Source of the DNA: Thermomonospora echinospora
GTDB taxonomy: Bacteria > Actinomycetota > Actinomycetes > Streptosporangiales > Streptosporangiaceae
Assembly: GCF_900108175.1 (NCBI RefSeq)
Contig: NZ_FNVO01000018.1
Span: 62,001-126,000, forward strand
DNA: 64,000 bases
Reading direction: 5' to 3'
Both the position numbers and the translations under genes were made by a program. Shown here in pieces: positions 52,873-61,077 of the stretch. The notes under the pieces were generated by a model that saw only the letters and a program-made list of their open reading frames with translations, did not search any database and was not told where the DNA came from. The first letter of the stretch is position 1; each line of letters begins with the position of its first letter.

Positions 52873-52924
52873 TTGACTTGCAACCTTTTGGTTGCCTATC
52901 CTAAAAAGGCAACCATGAGGTTGC
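52873..52924 (+). promoter_or_regulatory. Promoter with two palindromic operators of the ArsR-SRPBCC gene
   Basis: -35 TTGACT (52873-52878), 18-bp spacer, -10 TATCCT (52897-52902). Operator GCAACC-TTTT-GGTTGC (52880-52895) fills the spacer, and GCAACC-ATGA-GGTTGC (52909-52924) lies after the -10. Identical arms 29 bp apart and their position over the promoter fit autorepression by the ArsR-type protein encoded next. Confidence 0.85.
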
Positions 52925-52942
52925 ATAACTGGTGGGAGGCTC

Positions 52943-53746
52943 ATGGACGCGGTGTTCAAGGCGCTGGCCGACCCCAGCCGGCGCCGGCTGCTGGACCTGC
53001 TGAACGCCCGCAACGGCCAGAGCCTGCGGGAGCTGTGCGCCGAGCTGGACATGAGCCGGCAGGCGGTGACCAAGCACCTGGCCGTACTGGAGGCGGCCGG
53101 GCTGGTGACCGTTGTGCGGTGCGGCCGGCAGCGGCTGCACCACCTCAACGCCGCGCCGATCAACGACATCGCCGAACGCTGGATCGGCCGGTACGACCGC
53201 GAGCGGGCGCGCGCGCTCGCCGACCTCAAACGAGTGCTGGAGGACGAGCCGATGGACAGGCCCTCATTCGTCTACACCACCTACATCAGGACCACTCCGG
53301 AAAGGCTCTGGCAGGCGCTCACCGACCCCGCCTTCACCCGGCGCTACTGGGGCGGCACGGCCCTGCGGTCGGACTGGCGGACCGGCTCGCCGGTGCTGTG
53401 GCAGATGGGCCCCGGCCAGGAGTTCCGCGACATGGGCCAGGTGGTGCTCGAAGCCGACCCGTACCGCAGGCTCTCCTACAGCTGGCACCACTTCCAGCCG
53501 GAGCACGCCGAGCTGTTCGGCTGGACGGAGGAGGAGTTCGCCGAGCAGGTCAAGGAGCGGCGCAGCAAGGTCACCTTCGATCTCGAGCCCGCCGGCGAGG
53601 TGGTCAGGCTGACGGTCGTCCACGACGACTTCGACCCCGGCAGCGAGATGCTCAAGGCGGTCAGTAACGGCTGGCCGGAGCTGCTGGCGAGCCTGAAGAC
53701 CCTGCTGGAGACCGGCGACCCCCTCCCCGAGGCCGTCGCGCACTGA
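52943..53746 (+). CDS. ArsR-type regulator fused to an SRPBCC (AHSA1) domain
   Basis: A 267-residue fusion. The N-terminal winged HTH (about 1-90) has FKALADPSRRRLLDLL and LDMSRQAVTKHLAVLEAAGL, without the metal-binding Cys of classical ArsR. The C-terminal AHSA1/CalC-like START domain (about 108-255) has TTPERLWQALTDPAFTRRYWG and a final helix HDDFDPGSEMLKAVSNGWPELLASLKTLLE. In most genomes these are two adjacent genes; here they are one chain, so ligand binding and DNA binding may be directly linked. GGGAGG precedes the ATG. Confidence 0.92.
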   Translation: MDAVFKALADPSRRRLLDLLNARNGQSLRELCAELDMSRQAVTKHLAVLEAAGLVTVVRCGRQRLHHLNAAPINDIAERWIGRYDRERARALADLKRVLEDEPMDRPSFVYTTYIRTTPERLWQALTDPAFTRRYWGGTALRSDWRTGSPVLWQMGPGQEFRDMGQVVLEADPYRRLSYSWHHFQPEHAELFGWTEEEFAEQVKERRSKVTFDLEPAGEVVRLTVVHDDFDPGSEMLKAVSNGWPELLASLKTLLETGDPLPEAVAH

Positions 53747-53751
53747 GGGCG

Positions 53752-53779
53752 CCGCCCCCGGCGACGTCGCCGGGGGCGG
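53752..53779. terminator. Perfect palindrome terminator after the ArsR-SRPBCC gene
   Basis: CCGCCCCCGGCGAC and GTCGCCGGGGGCGG adjoin (53752-53779), a 28-bp perfect palindrome six bases after the stop, followed by GGTTTG. Confidence 0.82.
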
Positions 53780-53879
53780 GGTTTGCACGGTGCGGCACCG
53801 AGCAGGGTGGACGAGGGGGCCGCGCCGCCCGCAGGACCCGCACAACGGTGCGCGGACACCACGACCAGCAAGGACGCCC

Positions 53880-54248
53880 ATGCCGATCCAGCTCAGCCGC
53901 ATCGTCGTCTTCGCCCGGGACAAGCGCGAGTCCGCTCGTTTCCTGGCCGACCTGCTCGGCCTGGACGAACCAAAGTCCGTCGGTGCCTTCACCGCCGTGC
54001 GGCTGGGCGACGGCGTCACGCTGCACTACGCCCAACCGGGGGCGGACTTCCCCAGGCAGCGCTACACCTTCCTGGTCGGTGACGCCGACTTCGACTCGAT
54101 CTTCGCCCGGATCCGCGAGTGGGGCCTGCCCTACTGGGCCGATCCGTACCGCCGCCGCATGGGCGAACTCGACACCCAGGGCGGCGGCCGGCGGCTGTAC
54201 CTCGACGACCCCTCCGGCCACGGCCTGGAGATCACCACCCGTCTCTGA
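53880..54248 (+). CDS. VOC-superfamily (glyoxalase/dioxygenase fold) protein
   Basis: A 122-residue single-domain protein with the paired beta-alpha-beta units of the vicinal oxygen chelate fold: IVVFARDKRESARFLADLLG at the start and RRLYLDDPSGHGLEITT at the end, with the final Glu a likely metal ligand. AAGGA precedes the ATG at 53880. Possible roles are antibiotic binding or lyase activity; the substrate is unknown. Confidence 0.9.
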   Translation: MPIQLSRIVVFARDKRESARFLADLLGLDEPKSVGAFTAVRLGDGVTLHYAQPGADFPRQRYTFLVGDADFDSIFARIREWGLPYWADPYRRRMGELDTQGGGRRLYLDDPSGHGLEITTRL

Positions 54249-54286
54249 GGGGCGGACCCCACCGGATCCGCCCGCGCCGTCAGGGG

Positions 54287-56665
54287 TCAGCCGACGGGTT
54301 CGAGGCTGCGGGGCTCCTTGACGAGGGAGACCTTGCCGGGCCCGGCGTCCTGCGGCGGGGACGCGGCACGCCGGCTCCCGCCGGGAAACCACCAGTTGGC
54401 ATGGCCGAGCAGGCTCATCAGGGCCGGGACGAGGACGAGGCGGACGATGGTGGCGTCCACCGCGACGGCCACTGCCAGGCCCAGCGCCATCATCTTGACG
54501 GTCGGGTCGGGCTGCGGCACGAAGCTCACGAAGACGAAGATCATGATCAGTGCGGCCGAGGTGATCAGGCGGGCGGTGGCGCCGATGCCGGTCACCACGC
54601 TGCCGTGCGGATCGCCGGTGCGGTCGTACTCCTCCTTGATCCGCGACAGCAGGAAGACCTCGTAGTCCATGGACAGCCCGAAGATCAGGGCGAACATGAA
54701 CAGCGGGATGAACGACACGATCGGCACGGCCTGGTCGGCGCCGAACAGCTGGATCCCCCAGCCCCACTGGAAGACGGCGGTGACCACGCCGTAGGAGGCC
54801 CCGATGGATAGCAGGTTCATCAGCGCGGCCTTGACCGGCACCATGATCGCGCGGAACGCGACGACCAGCAGCAGCAACGCGACGATCACCACCGCGACGA
54901 CGACGACCGGCATCCGGCCGCCGACCGTGTCGGCCAGGTCGATGATCGCCGGGTTCTCGCCGCCCAGGTAGACCTCGGCGCCGGGGTGGGCCGCGGCGAC
55001 GGCGGGGAGCTCGGTGGCGCGCAGCCGGTGCACCAGGTCGGTGGTGGCCTGGACGTGCGGGGCGGTGCGCGGGATGACGGTGAGGATCGCGGTGTCGCCG
55101 GCGACGACCGGATCTCCGACGAACGCGACGCCGGGCACCTCGGTGACGGCCTGTTTGAGCTCCTGCCCCAGCAGGACGGCGTCCCTGTTCGGCTTCTTGG
55201 CCGGGTCGGGCGCGCCCTTGACCGGCGGGGCGGCGGCGTCCGGCCCACCGCCGGGCGCGGCGGTGGCCGCCGGCGGGGCCTGCGGAGCGGTGAGGCCGGT
55301 CAGCCCGGCCGGGCCCTCGACCGCGGGGACACGGTCCTCGGATCCGCTCTCGGACCCGCTCCCGGACCCGGCGGGACTGCCGGGGACCCGCGCCACGACG
55401 ACCCACGGGCTGTAGTGCCCCGCGCCGAACTCCTCGGCGACGGTGTCGTACGCCTGCCGAGCCGACATCGACGGGGCCGAGGTGCTGTCAGCCATCACGC
55501 CGAAGCGCAGGTCCAGCGTGGGCAGGGCGAAGACCAGCAGGACGAGCGTGGCCCCGATGGCGTAGGGCCAGGCGTGCCGGTCGACGTGCCGGCCCCAGCG
55601 CGCCCAGCGGTCGCCGGAGCGGTCCGGGCGGACGCGGGGCAGCGTGTAGCGGTCGATGCGAGTACCGATCGCGCCGAGGACGGCCGGCAGCAGGGTGAGC
55701 GCCGCCACCACCATCAGCGCGACGGTGAGCGCGGACGCGATCCCGATCCGGCCAACGAACGTGATGCCGGACAGGAACAGCCCGCAGATGGCGAACACGA
55801 CGGTGCCGCCGGCGAAGACCACCGCATGGCCGGAGTGCGCCATCGCCCGGCCCACCGCCGTCTCGACGTCGTCCCCCTCGGCGAGCTGCTGCCGGTAGCG
55901 GGTGACGATGAACAGGGCGTAGTCGATGCCCGCGCCCAGCCCGAGCATGGCGGCCACCATCGGCGCGAGGGGGTGGATCTCCAGCACCGAGGCGCCGAAG
56001 TGGATGAGCGAGTAGGCGACGGCCAGCGCGCACAGCGACACCAGGATCGGCACGCAGGCGGCCAGGTAGGAGCCGAACGCCAGCAGCAGCACCAGCAGTG
56101 CCATGATCAGCCCGGCGGCCTCCCCGGGCCCCCCGTGGGGCTGGTTGAGCAGCATCGAGACGATGCCGCCGAACTCCACGTCCAGCCCGGCCATCCGGGC
56201 CGGTTCGACCGCCTGGTCGAGCCGGGCGAGGTCGGCGGCGCCGACGTCGCCCATCGTGCCCTTGAGGAAGACCCGCACCACCACGGCCCGGTCGCTCTTC
56301 AGCCCGCCCATGCCCTGGACGTAGGGGTTCTCCACGTAGCCGACCCGGTCGAGCCGGCCGATGTTCTCGATGGCCTCGCCGACGCCGAGCGCCACCCGCC
56401 AGTCGCCGGGGGCGGCCGCGCCGGGCCCCGGCCGGGCGGCGAACACCACGGTGGTGGTGGGGCCGGTCATGGCCGGGAAGTCCTGGCCGAGGGCGTCCAC
56501 GGCCCGCTGGGTCTCGGTGCCGGGCAGGCTGGACTGCTGGACGAACACGCCGCCCTGGGTCAGCCCCAGGAAGCCGATGCCGAGGATCGCGGCGATCCAC
56601 AGCTCGAAGACCGTCCGCCGCCGCCGGACGCACCAGCGTCCGAGCCCCTCCAGAGCGCGCGCCAT
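54287..56665 (-). CDS. MmpL/RND-family membrane exporter
   Basis: A 792-residue transporter with two sets of six helices and two extracytoplasmic loops. Family marks are GLGAGIDYALFIVTRYRQ in the first half and FGLSMDYEVFLLSRIKEEY in the second, carrying the proton-relay Asp-Tyr. The second loop holds a 65-residue Gly/Ser/Ala/Pro-rich insert around 435-500. Start: ATG 56665; a TTG at 56692 is possible. It is divergent from a TetR gene that should repress it. Substrate is probably a lipid or drug. Confidence 0.92.
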   Translation of the reverse strand: MARALEGLGRWCVRRRRTVFELWIAAILGIGFLGLTQGGVFVQQSSLPGTETQRAVDALGQDFPAMTGPTTTVVFAARPGPGAAAPGDWRVALGVGEAIENIGRLDRVGYVENPYVQGMGGLKSDRAVVVRVFLKGTMGDVGAADLARLDQAVEPARMAGLDVEFGGIVSMLLNQPHGGPGEAAGLIMALLVLLLAFGSYLAACVPILVSLCALAVAYSLIHFGASVLEIHPLAPMVAAMLGLGAGIDYALFIVTRYRQQLAEGDDVETAVGRAMAHSGHAVVFAGGTVVFAICGLFLSGITFVGRIGIASALTVALMVVAALTLLPAVLGAIGTRIDRYTLPRVRPDRSGDRWARWGRHVDRHAWPYAIGATLVLLVFALPTLDLRFGVMADSTSAPSMSARQAYDTVAEEFGAGHYSPWVVVARVPGSPAGSGSGSESGSEDRVPAVEGPAGLTGLTAPQAPPAATAAPGGGPDAAAPPVKGAPDPAKKPNRDAVLLGQELKQAVTEVPGVAFVGDPVVAGDTAILTVIPRTAPHVQATTDLVHRLRATELPAVAAAHPGAEVYLGGENPAIIDLADTVGGRMPVVVVAVVIVALLLLVVAFRAIMVPVKAALMNLLSIGASYGVVTAVFQWGWGIQLFGADQAVPIVSFIPLFMFALIFGLSMDYEVFLLSRIKEEYDRTGDPHGSVVTGIGATARLITSAALIMIFVFVSFVPQPDPTVKMMALGLAVAVAVDATIVRLVLVPALMSLLGHANWWFPGGSRRAASPPQDAGPGKVSLVKEPRSLEPVG

Positions 56666-56686
56666 GACGGCAGGAAACACCGTGCG

Positions 56687-56717
56687 ATGCAATTCTGCAA
56701 TAGCTGCAAGTTTGCAT
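56687..56717. promoter_or_regulatory. Candidate TetR operator between mmpL and tetR
   Basis: ATGCAA (56687-56692) and TTGCAT (56712-56717) form an inverted pair. The space between them contains more TGCAA units (TGCAATAGCTGCAAG). This AT-rich patch overlaps the start region of the MmpL gene and lies 20 bases before the TetR start. Confidence 0.5.
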
Positions 56718-56736
56718 TCGTGTTACCGTAAGTGAT

Positions 56737-57366
56737 ATGCATCACCTCCGGACTCCGGGGCTGCGCGAGCGCAAGAAGCGGCGTACCCGGCAGGCCCTGG
56801 CCACCGCCGCGCTGCGGCTGTTCGCCGAGCGGGGGTACGAGGAGACGACGATCGCCGACATCGCGGCCGCCGCCGAGGTGTCCCCGCGCACGTTCTTCGC
56901 CTACTTCCCCAGCAAGGAGGACGTGATCTTCGCCGAGATCGACGACCGGCTGGCCGAGGTGCGCGACCGGCTGGCCCGCCGTACGCCCGGCGAGACCACC
57001 CTGGAGGCGATCCGGCAGAGCGTGGTGAACGTGCTGGAGGCGCTGGTCAACGAGCACGGCGAGTACGGCGCGGTACAGGTCCGGCTCGTCCTGGAGCGGC
57101 CCGCGCTGCAGGCCCGCGCCCTGCAGCGCATCCACCAGACCCAGCAGGAGGTCGCGCTGCGGATCCGCGACCTGTGCCCGGCCCTCGACGAGATCGACGC
57201 GGTGATCGTGTCCGGCATCGCGGTCGGCGCCATGCAGTCGGTGCTGACCCACTGCCGCCAGCACGGGCTGGACCCCGGCACCACCCGCGCCGCCCTGGAC
57301 CGCGCCCTGATGATCATGGAAAGCGGGCTGGGCGCCGTCCCGGCCCTCAACGAGCCGGGCCGGTGA
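56737..57366 (+). CDS. TetR-family transcriptional regulator
   Basis: A 209-residue regulator. The N-terminal HTH (about 12-60) has ALRLFAERGYEETTIADIAAAA and VSPRTFFAYFPSKEDVIF, the canonical TetR pattern; the C-terminal ligand domain is not assignable to a compound. It is divergent from the MmpL exporter with TGCAA repeats between, so it is the likely exporter repressor. The ribosome site before ATG 56737 is weak. Confidence 0.93.
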   Translation: MHHLRTPGLRERKKRRTRQALATAALRLFAERGYEETTIADIAAAAEVSPRTFFAYFPSKEDVIFAEIDDRLAEVRDRLARRTPGETTLEAIRQSVVNVLEALVNEHGEYGAVQVRLVLERPALQARALQRIHQTQQEVALRIRDLCPALDEIDAVIVSGIAVGAMQSVLTHCRQHGLDPGTTRAALDRALMIMESGLGAVPALNEPGR

Positions 57367-57616
57367 ACGCACGCCCCGTCCCGGCGGTGTCACGCGAACG
57401 GGCGGCCATCGGCCGCCTCCTGGATAAAATGCCGACTTGTCGAGGATGACCCCGCGAGCCCCGGATCAGGACGACGGCATCCCAATCGGGTAGCGATTGG
57501 CCGTCGAGTCCGAATCGACCGGTACGCCCGCGGCGGGTTTCCCCATACTCGTCACTCTGAGCCGGGCCCCTGTCCGGTTCCGTGGTTCGCGGTCGATTCA
57601 TGGAGGGCGTTCGGCG

Positions 57617-58432
57617 GTGCCCCGACTCGTCTGGTGTGCCTTCGCGGCGCTGCTCCTGCTCTGCAGCTGTACCAGCTCACAGGCGTCCGAGCCGCGCAGG
57701 ACCGCGCGGCCCAAGACCGAGCCGGCCCGGCCGCACGTCCCGGTGGTGTTCATGCTCGGCGACAGCTACACCGCGGGCATCACCAGCGTGCCGCCCGAAC
57801 AGACCTACGCCGGCGAGACCGCCCGCCGGCTGGGCTGGCAGGTCGTCATCGCCGGATACGCCGGCACCGGCTTCGTGTCGCGCGGCAGAATCGGCAAGGA
57901 CTTCGCCGCGCTGTACGAGGCCCAGCTGGCGTGGCGGCCCGCCCCCGACATGGTGGTGGTCTCCGGCGGGCACAACGACGTCTACTACCCCTACCGGGTG
58001 GGGCCGGCCGCCAACCGGCTGCTGACCACCATCAAGAGCCGCTGGCCCAAGACCCATGTGGTGCTGGTCGGGCCGCTGTGGGGCGGCGACCCCCCGCCGC
58101 AGGCGCTGCGCGTGCGCGACACCCTGCGCGGTACCGCCGCGACGCTGCAGGTGCCGTTCATCGACCCGCTGGCCGAACGCTGGATCACCGGGAACATCCA
58201 CCGCCGGACCGGCAACGCCCGGCGGTTCATCCTCCGGGACGGCACGCACCCCACGGCGGCCGGCAACCGCCATATCGCCGAACGGCTCGTCGCCGGCCTG
58301 CGCGCCCGGGGCCTGGAGCGGCCCGCTCTCGGCAAGCCCGCGCGGCGGCCCGCCCAGCAGACCCCCGGCGCCGGACGGACGGCGAACGCCGAGGACCGGG
58401 ACGACCTGAAGGAACTTCAGCGGCGACCCTGA
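57617..58432 (+). CDS. SGNH-hydrolase lipoprotein
   Basis: A 271-residue secreted lipoprotein. The signal peptide ends in LLLLCSC (lipid Cys about 17-19). The SGNH/GDSL domain (about 45-245) has block I GDSYTAG, block III GGHND, and block V DGTHPTAAGN with the Asp and His of the triad. The last 30 residues are hydrophilic and basic. GGAGGG eight bases before GTG 57617 sets the start. It is probably a cell-surface esterase or acyl hydrolase. Confidence 0.88.
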   Translation: MPRLVWCAFAALLLLCSCTSSQASEPRRTARPKTEPARPHVPVVFMLGDSYTAGITSVPPEQTYAGETARRLGWQVVIAGYAGTGFVSRGRIGKDFAALYEAQLAWRPAPDMVVVSGGHNDVYYPYRVGPAANRLLTTIKSRWPKTHVVLVGPLWGGDPPPQALRVRDTLRGTAATLQVPFIDPLAERWITGNIHRRTGNARRFILRDGTHPTAAGNRHIAERLVAGLRARGLERPALGKPARRPAQQTPGAGRTANAEDRDDLKELQRRP

Positions 58433-58448
58433 GCAGTGGGCCGTCGGC

Positions 58449-58793
58449 TCACCAGGGGCCGTAGGGGCCCGAGCTGGACGAGCCGCCGCCGCGCTTACGG
58501 TACTGCCGGACCGCAGGCCGCACGTCGGCCAGGTAGATCGCGGCGACCAGGAACGCGGCGATGGGCAGGATCGACAGCAGGTGCAGCATGTTGACCGCGC
58601 CGCCCAGCCCGACCACGCACGCCACCACCAGCAGGATCAGCCACAGGTTCTTGTTCTGCTTGTCGGCCGCCGCATAGGCCCCGGCCGGGGTCCGCAGTGC
58701 GTCGAACAGCGCCCACAGCTCGAACCCGAAGGCAATGATCGCCAGGAACCAGAAGAAGTAATTCAAACCTTGCGACACCGGAGACCACACCAC
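58449..58793 (-). CDS. DUF2516-family membrane protein
   Basis: About 114 residues with three helices (LNYFFWFLAIIAFGFELWAL, LWLILLVVACVVGLGG, LLSILPIAAFLVAAIYL) and a Gly/Ser-rich end (RGGGSSSSG). It is the counterpart of the DUF2516 gene that follows hbhA in Mycobacterium (Rv0476 position). The exact start is uncertain; GTG 58793 is used. A strong hairpin separates it from hbhA. Function unknown. Confidence 0.82.
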   Translation of the reverse strand: MVWSPVSQGLNYFFWFLAIIAFGFELWALFDALRTPAGAYAAADKQNKNLWLILLVVACVVGLGGAVNMLHLLSILPIAAFLVAAIYLADVRPAVRQYRKRGGGSSSSGPYGPW

Positions 58794-58882
58794 TTTCGCT
58801 GAGCCGGTCGGCGCCGCGGCCCGACGCCCGAGGGATCTCCACTCCACCTTATTCAAGTCGGGCTACCGGCGGTGAGCGCGCG

Positions 58883-58915
58883 ACGGGCCCGGCCGGAGGT
58901 CCCGGCCGGGCCCGT
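58883..58915. terminator. Terminator after the hbhA-like gene
   Basis: ACGGGCCCGGCCGG (58883-58896) pairs perfectly with CCGGCCGGGCCCGT (58902-58915), loop 5 bases, 27 bases beyond the hbhA stop on the minus strand. Confidence 0.85.
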
Positions 58916-58941
58916 GCCCGAGGGCGCGTGCGCCCGGTGTG

Positions 58942-59388
58942 TCAGTCGCCGATCTTCTTGCTCGCGTCGCCGGCGGCGCGGGACGCGGCGCGGGCGGTCT
59001 TCTTGGCCTCGGTCACGGTGGCCTTGGCCCGGCGCTGGGTGCCCTTGGCGGAGGCCTCCAGCTCCTGGGTGGCGGCCTGGTTCTCGACCCGGGTGACGAT
59101 CCTCTTGCCCCGCTCGGCCAGATCGTCGATCACGTCGGTCACGTACGCCACGGCGGCGCCGGGCAGCTCCTTGACCTCGATCCGCTCCTGCAGCCGGTTG
59201 AGGTTCTCGCGCACGTCGCCCTGGTAGCGGGTGACGTTCTCGCGGACCTCGTCCTGGTAGCGGGTCATGTTCTCGCGGATTCTGGTCACCTGCTCGGGGA
59301 CCTCGCGGAGCTTCTCCACGGCCAGGTCGCCGGCGCCGGCGACCGCGTAGACGGCCTTGTTGTCGCGAAGCTTGGCGGCAAGCGTCAT
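58942..59388 (-). CDS. hbhA: Heparin-binding haemagglutinin-like coiled-coil protein
   Basis: A 148-residue helical protein resembling mycobacterial HbhA. A start of KLRDNKAVYAVAGAGDLAVE precedes a long coiled coil with near-repeats (ENMTRYQDEVR, ENVTRYQGDVR, ENLNRLQERI), then a Lys/Ala-rich C-terminus (KATVTEAKKTARAAS). The basic tail is shorter than that of M. tuberculosis. Neighbours (XRE gene before, DUF2516 gene after) match the Mycobacterium order. It is probably surface- or lipid-associated; adhesion is not implied for a soil organism. Confidence 0.85.
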   Translation of the reverse strand: MTLAAKLRDNKAVYAVAGAGDLAVEKLREVPEQVTRIRENMTRYQDEVRENVTRYQGDVRENLNRLQERIEVKELPGAAVAYVTDVIDDLAERGKRIVTRVENQAATQELEASAKGTQRRAKATVTEAKKTARAASRAAGDASKKIGD

Positions 59389-59404
59389 CGTGTCGCTTCC
59401 TTCC

Positions 59405-59818
59405 CTACGTCTCGTTCTGCACTGTGGTGCCCGGGGCGTCCGCGCCCGGGGCTTGGGGTCCGGCGGCCGCCACGGCGGCCTCGTTCTCCTTGCGGAACGA
59501 CTCGTAGATGTCCATCAGGACCTGTTTCTGCCGCTCCGTCAGGATCAGGTCGGCCCGGATGGCGGCCTGCACGTCGGTGTCGGCCTCGCGCTCCTCGAGG
59601 ATGCCGGCCTGGACGTACAGCGCCTCGGCCGAGATCCGCAGCCCCTTGGCGATCTGCTGCAGGATCTCCGCGCTCGGCTTGCGCAGCCCGCGCTCGATCT
59701 GGCTCAGGTACGGGTTGGAGATGCCCGACACATCGGCCAGTTGCCGCAGCGAGATCTTCGCCCGCTGCCGCTGGTCGCGGATGTACTCGCCGATCGAGCC
59801 GACCTTCGAACCTGTCAT
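59405..59818 (-). CDS. XRE-family regulator upstream of hbhA (Rv0474-like)
   Basis: A 137-residue protein. The HTH (about 10-65) has SLRQLADVSGISNPYLSQIERG and LRKPSAEILQQIAKGL. A helical C-terminus (LTERQKQVLMDIYESFRKEN) is followed by a Gly/Ala/Pro end. ATG 59818 is chosen because the HTH pattern begins about 10 residues later. A 16-bp palindrome just upstream is its likely autoregulatory site. It is transcribed towards hbhA with a 16-base gap, so they form one operon. Confidence 0.92.
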   Translation of the reverse strand: MTGSKVGSIGEYIRDQRQRAKISLRQLADVSGISNPYLSQIERGLRKPSAEILQQIAKGLRISAEALYVQAGILEEREADTDVQAAIRADLILTERQKQVLMDIYESFRKENEAAVAAAGPQAPGADAPGTTVQNET

Positions 59819-59839
59819 GTACCCAGCCTGCGTCAGGGT

Positions 59840-59855
59840 GCTTGCAATTGCAAGC
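59840..59855. promoter_or_regulatory. 16-bp perfect palindrome upstream of the XRE/hbhA operon
   Basis: GCTTGCAATTGCAAGC (59840-59855) lies 21 bases before the XRE start. Further half-site-like elements (CTTGCTAGCACTTG) follow within 20 bases. Likely operator of the XRE regulator. Confidence 0.75.
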
Positions 59856-59962
59856 GGACTTGCTAGCACTTGACCGTGAGGCCGGACACATGGCCGTCCG
59901 CCGCCGCGATCCTGGGGTGCGGCAGGGATTACCGAGACTGCAGAGACGCTTGGGAAGCGGGG

Positions 59963-60946
59963 TCAGTCCACCTGGGCGGCCGGAACCGTCCAGGTGTCGC
60001 AGGTTCCCACCACCCGCTCCCGGTAGCCCTTCTCGACCCAGCCCGCGTAGCTGCGCCCGGAGCCGTGGTCGCGCTTGTCGGCCGGCTGCCGGTCGTCGCC
60101 CCGCGCCCGCAGGTCGATCATCAGCGCGACGTACTGGGCCCGCGTCATGGGCAGCGTGCCGCGCTCGGCCCCCAGGAAGACCCCGGCCAGGCACTGGGCC
60201 TGCAGTTCGATGCGGCGGCTGATCTCGGTGCTGCCGGCGGCGGAGGCGGCGGCTGCGGCAGCGTCCATCCGCTGGTGCCCGTAGGCCAGGATGCCCGCCT
60301 GCTCCTGCACGTGGTGGCCGTACTCGTGGGCGATCACCCGGGCGTACACCGCGTAGTGCGAGACCGGCTCACCGCCGGAGGTCTCCACGATGTGCCGCAG
60401 CCCCACGTACATCGTGTCGTTCTCCGGGCAGTAGAAGGCGGCGGCACCGGGGCTGGGGAAGCTGCCGCAGGGGCCGCGGCCCGGAGTGTTCCAGAAGATC
60501 CGCTTGGGCGGCTCGAACGTCAGGTCCGCCTTGCCGAACTGCTGCTGCCAGGACCGGTCCAGGCACTGGCTGAGCGTGTCCATGAACCGCCGCATGGACT
60601 CGTCGGAGCCCGGCCGGATGCGCGGCAGCCGGCAGCCGACCGGGGTCAGCGGACCGGTCCGGTACAGCGGATTGGCGGTCGCCGTCTCCGCGGGAATCTG
60701 GGCCGGGTCGTTGCGGATCCGCGCCGCCACGGCCCCGCCGTCGGTGAACGCCGCCAGGCCCAGCACCGCCAGCACCAGGATCGCGGCGACCACGCCGAGG
60801 ATCCCCGCCACCGCACCGCCCAGGCTCCGCCGGGGCCTGCGGCCGCGGGGCGGCAGCGCGTACGGCTGCGCGGCGTCGTACGGCCACCGTTCCTCGGACC
60901 TCGGGTCGTACCGCCGCACCGTCGGGGTCGGAGATCGGCGCACCAT
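59963..60946 (-). CDS. Neutral zinc metallopeptidase, YpfJ family, membrane-anchored
   Basis: A 327-residue protein. A cytoplasmic Arg/Pro-rich N-terminus (about 1-42) and one transmembrane helix (about 44-66; VAGILGVVAAILVLAVLG) precede the outside peptidase domain. It has HEYGHH in YARVIAHEYGHHVQEQAGIL (zinc His pair and catalytic Glu) and the third ligand region EISRRIELQAQCLAGVFLG. Conserved Cys residues (CRLP, CLDRSW, CGSF, YCPEN) suggest disulfides. ATG 60946. Substrate unknown. Confidence 0.93.
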   Translation of the reverse strand: MVRRSPTPTVRRYDPRSEERWPYDAAQPYALPPRGRRPRRSLGGAVAGILGVVAAILVLAVLGLAAFTDGGAVAARIRNDPAQIPAETATANPLYRTGPLTPVGCRLPRIRPGSDESMRRFMDTLSQCLDRSWQQQFGKADLTFEPPKRIFWNTPGRGPCGSFPSPGAAAFYCPENDTMYVGLRHIVETSGGEPVSHYAVYARVIAHEYGHHVQEQAGILAYGHQRMDAAAAAASAAGSTEISRRIELQAQCLAGVFLGAERGTLPMTRAQYVALMIDLRARGDDRQPADKRDHGSGRSYAGWVEKGYRERVVGTCDTWTVPAAQVD

Positions 60947-61077
60947 GGCCGGATCATCCCATAACCGGAAATGTCCAAGGACGACCGCGCAGGTCAGCGC
61001 ACCGCGATGCCGTGCCGTCCCACCCGTACGCCGCCGTTATGACCGGCTTGGACCGGCAACCGCTACGATGTGCGCCC

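Larger units (their letters stand above)
52231..52942. other. Intergenic region after the repeat protein
   Basis: About 710 bases. It contains the terminator at 52353-52380 and the ArsR promoter at 52873-52924. Between 52381 and 52870 no open frame on either strand looks like a real gene; a 65-codon frame from 52710 with an AAGGA upstream runs into the ArsR promoter and was not accepted. Confidence 0.5.

Noticed and set aside
52710-52904. 65-codon plus-strand frame with AAGGA before its ATG
   Set aside because: Ends inside the ArsR promoter and operators, low coding character and no recognisable sequence.
57482-57500. CCAATC/GATTGG inverted repeat upstream of the SGNH lipoprotein
   Set aside because: Six-bp arms over 100 bases before the start with no link to promoter boxes; too weak to call.
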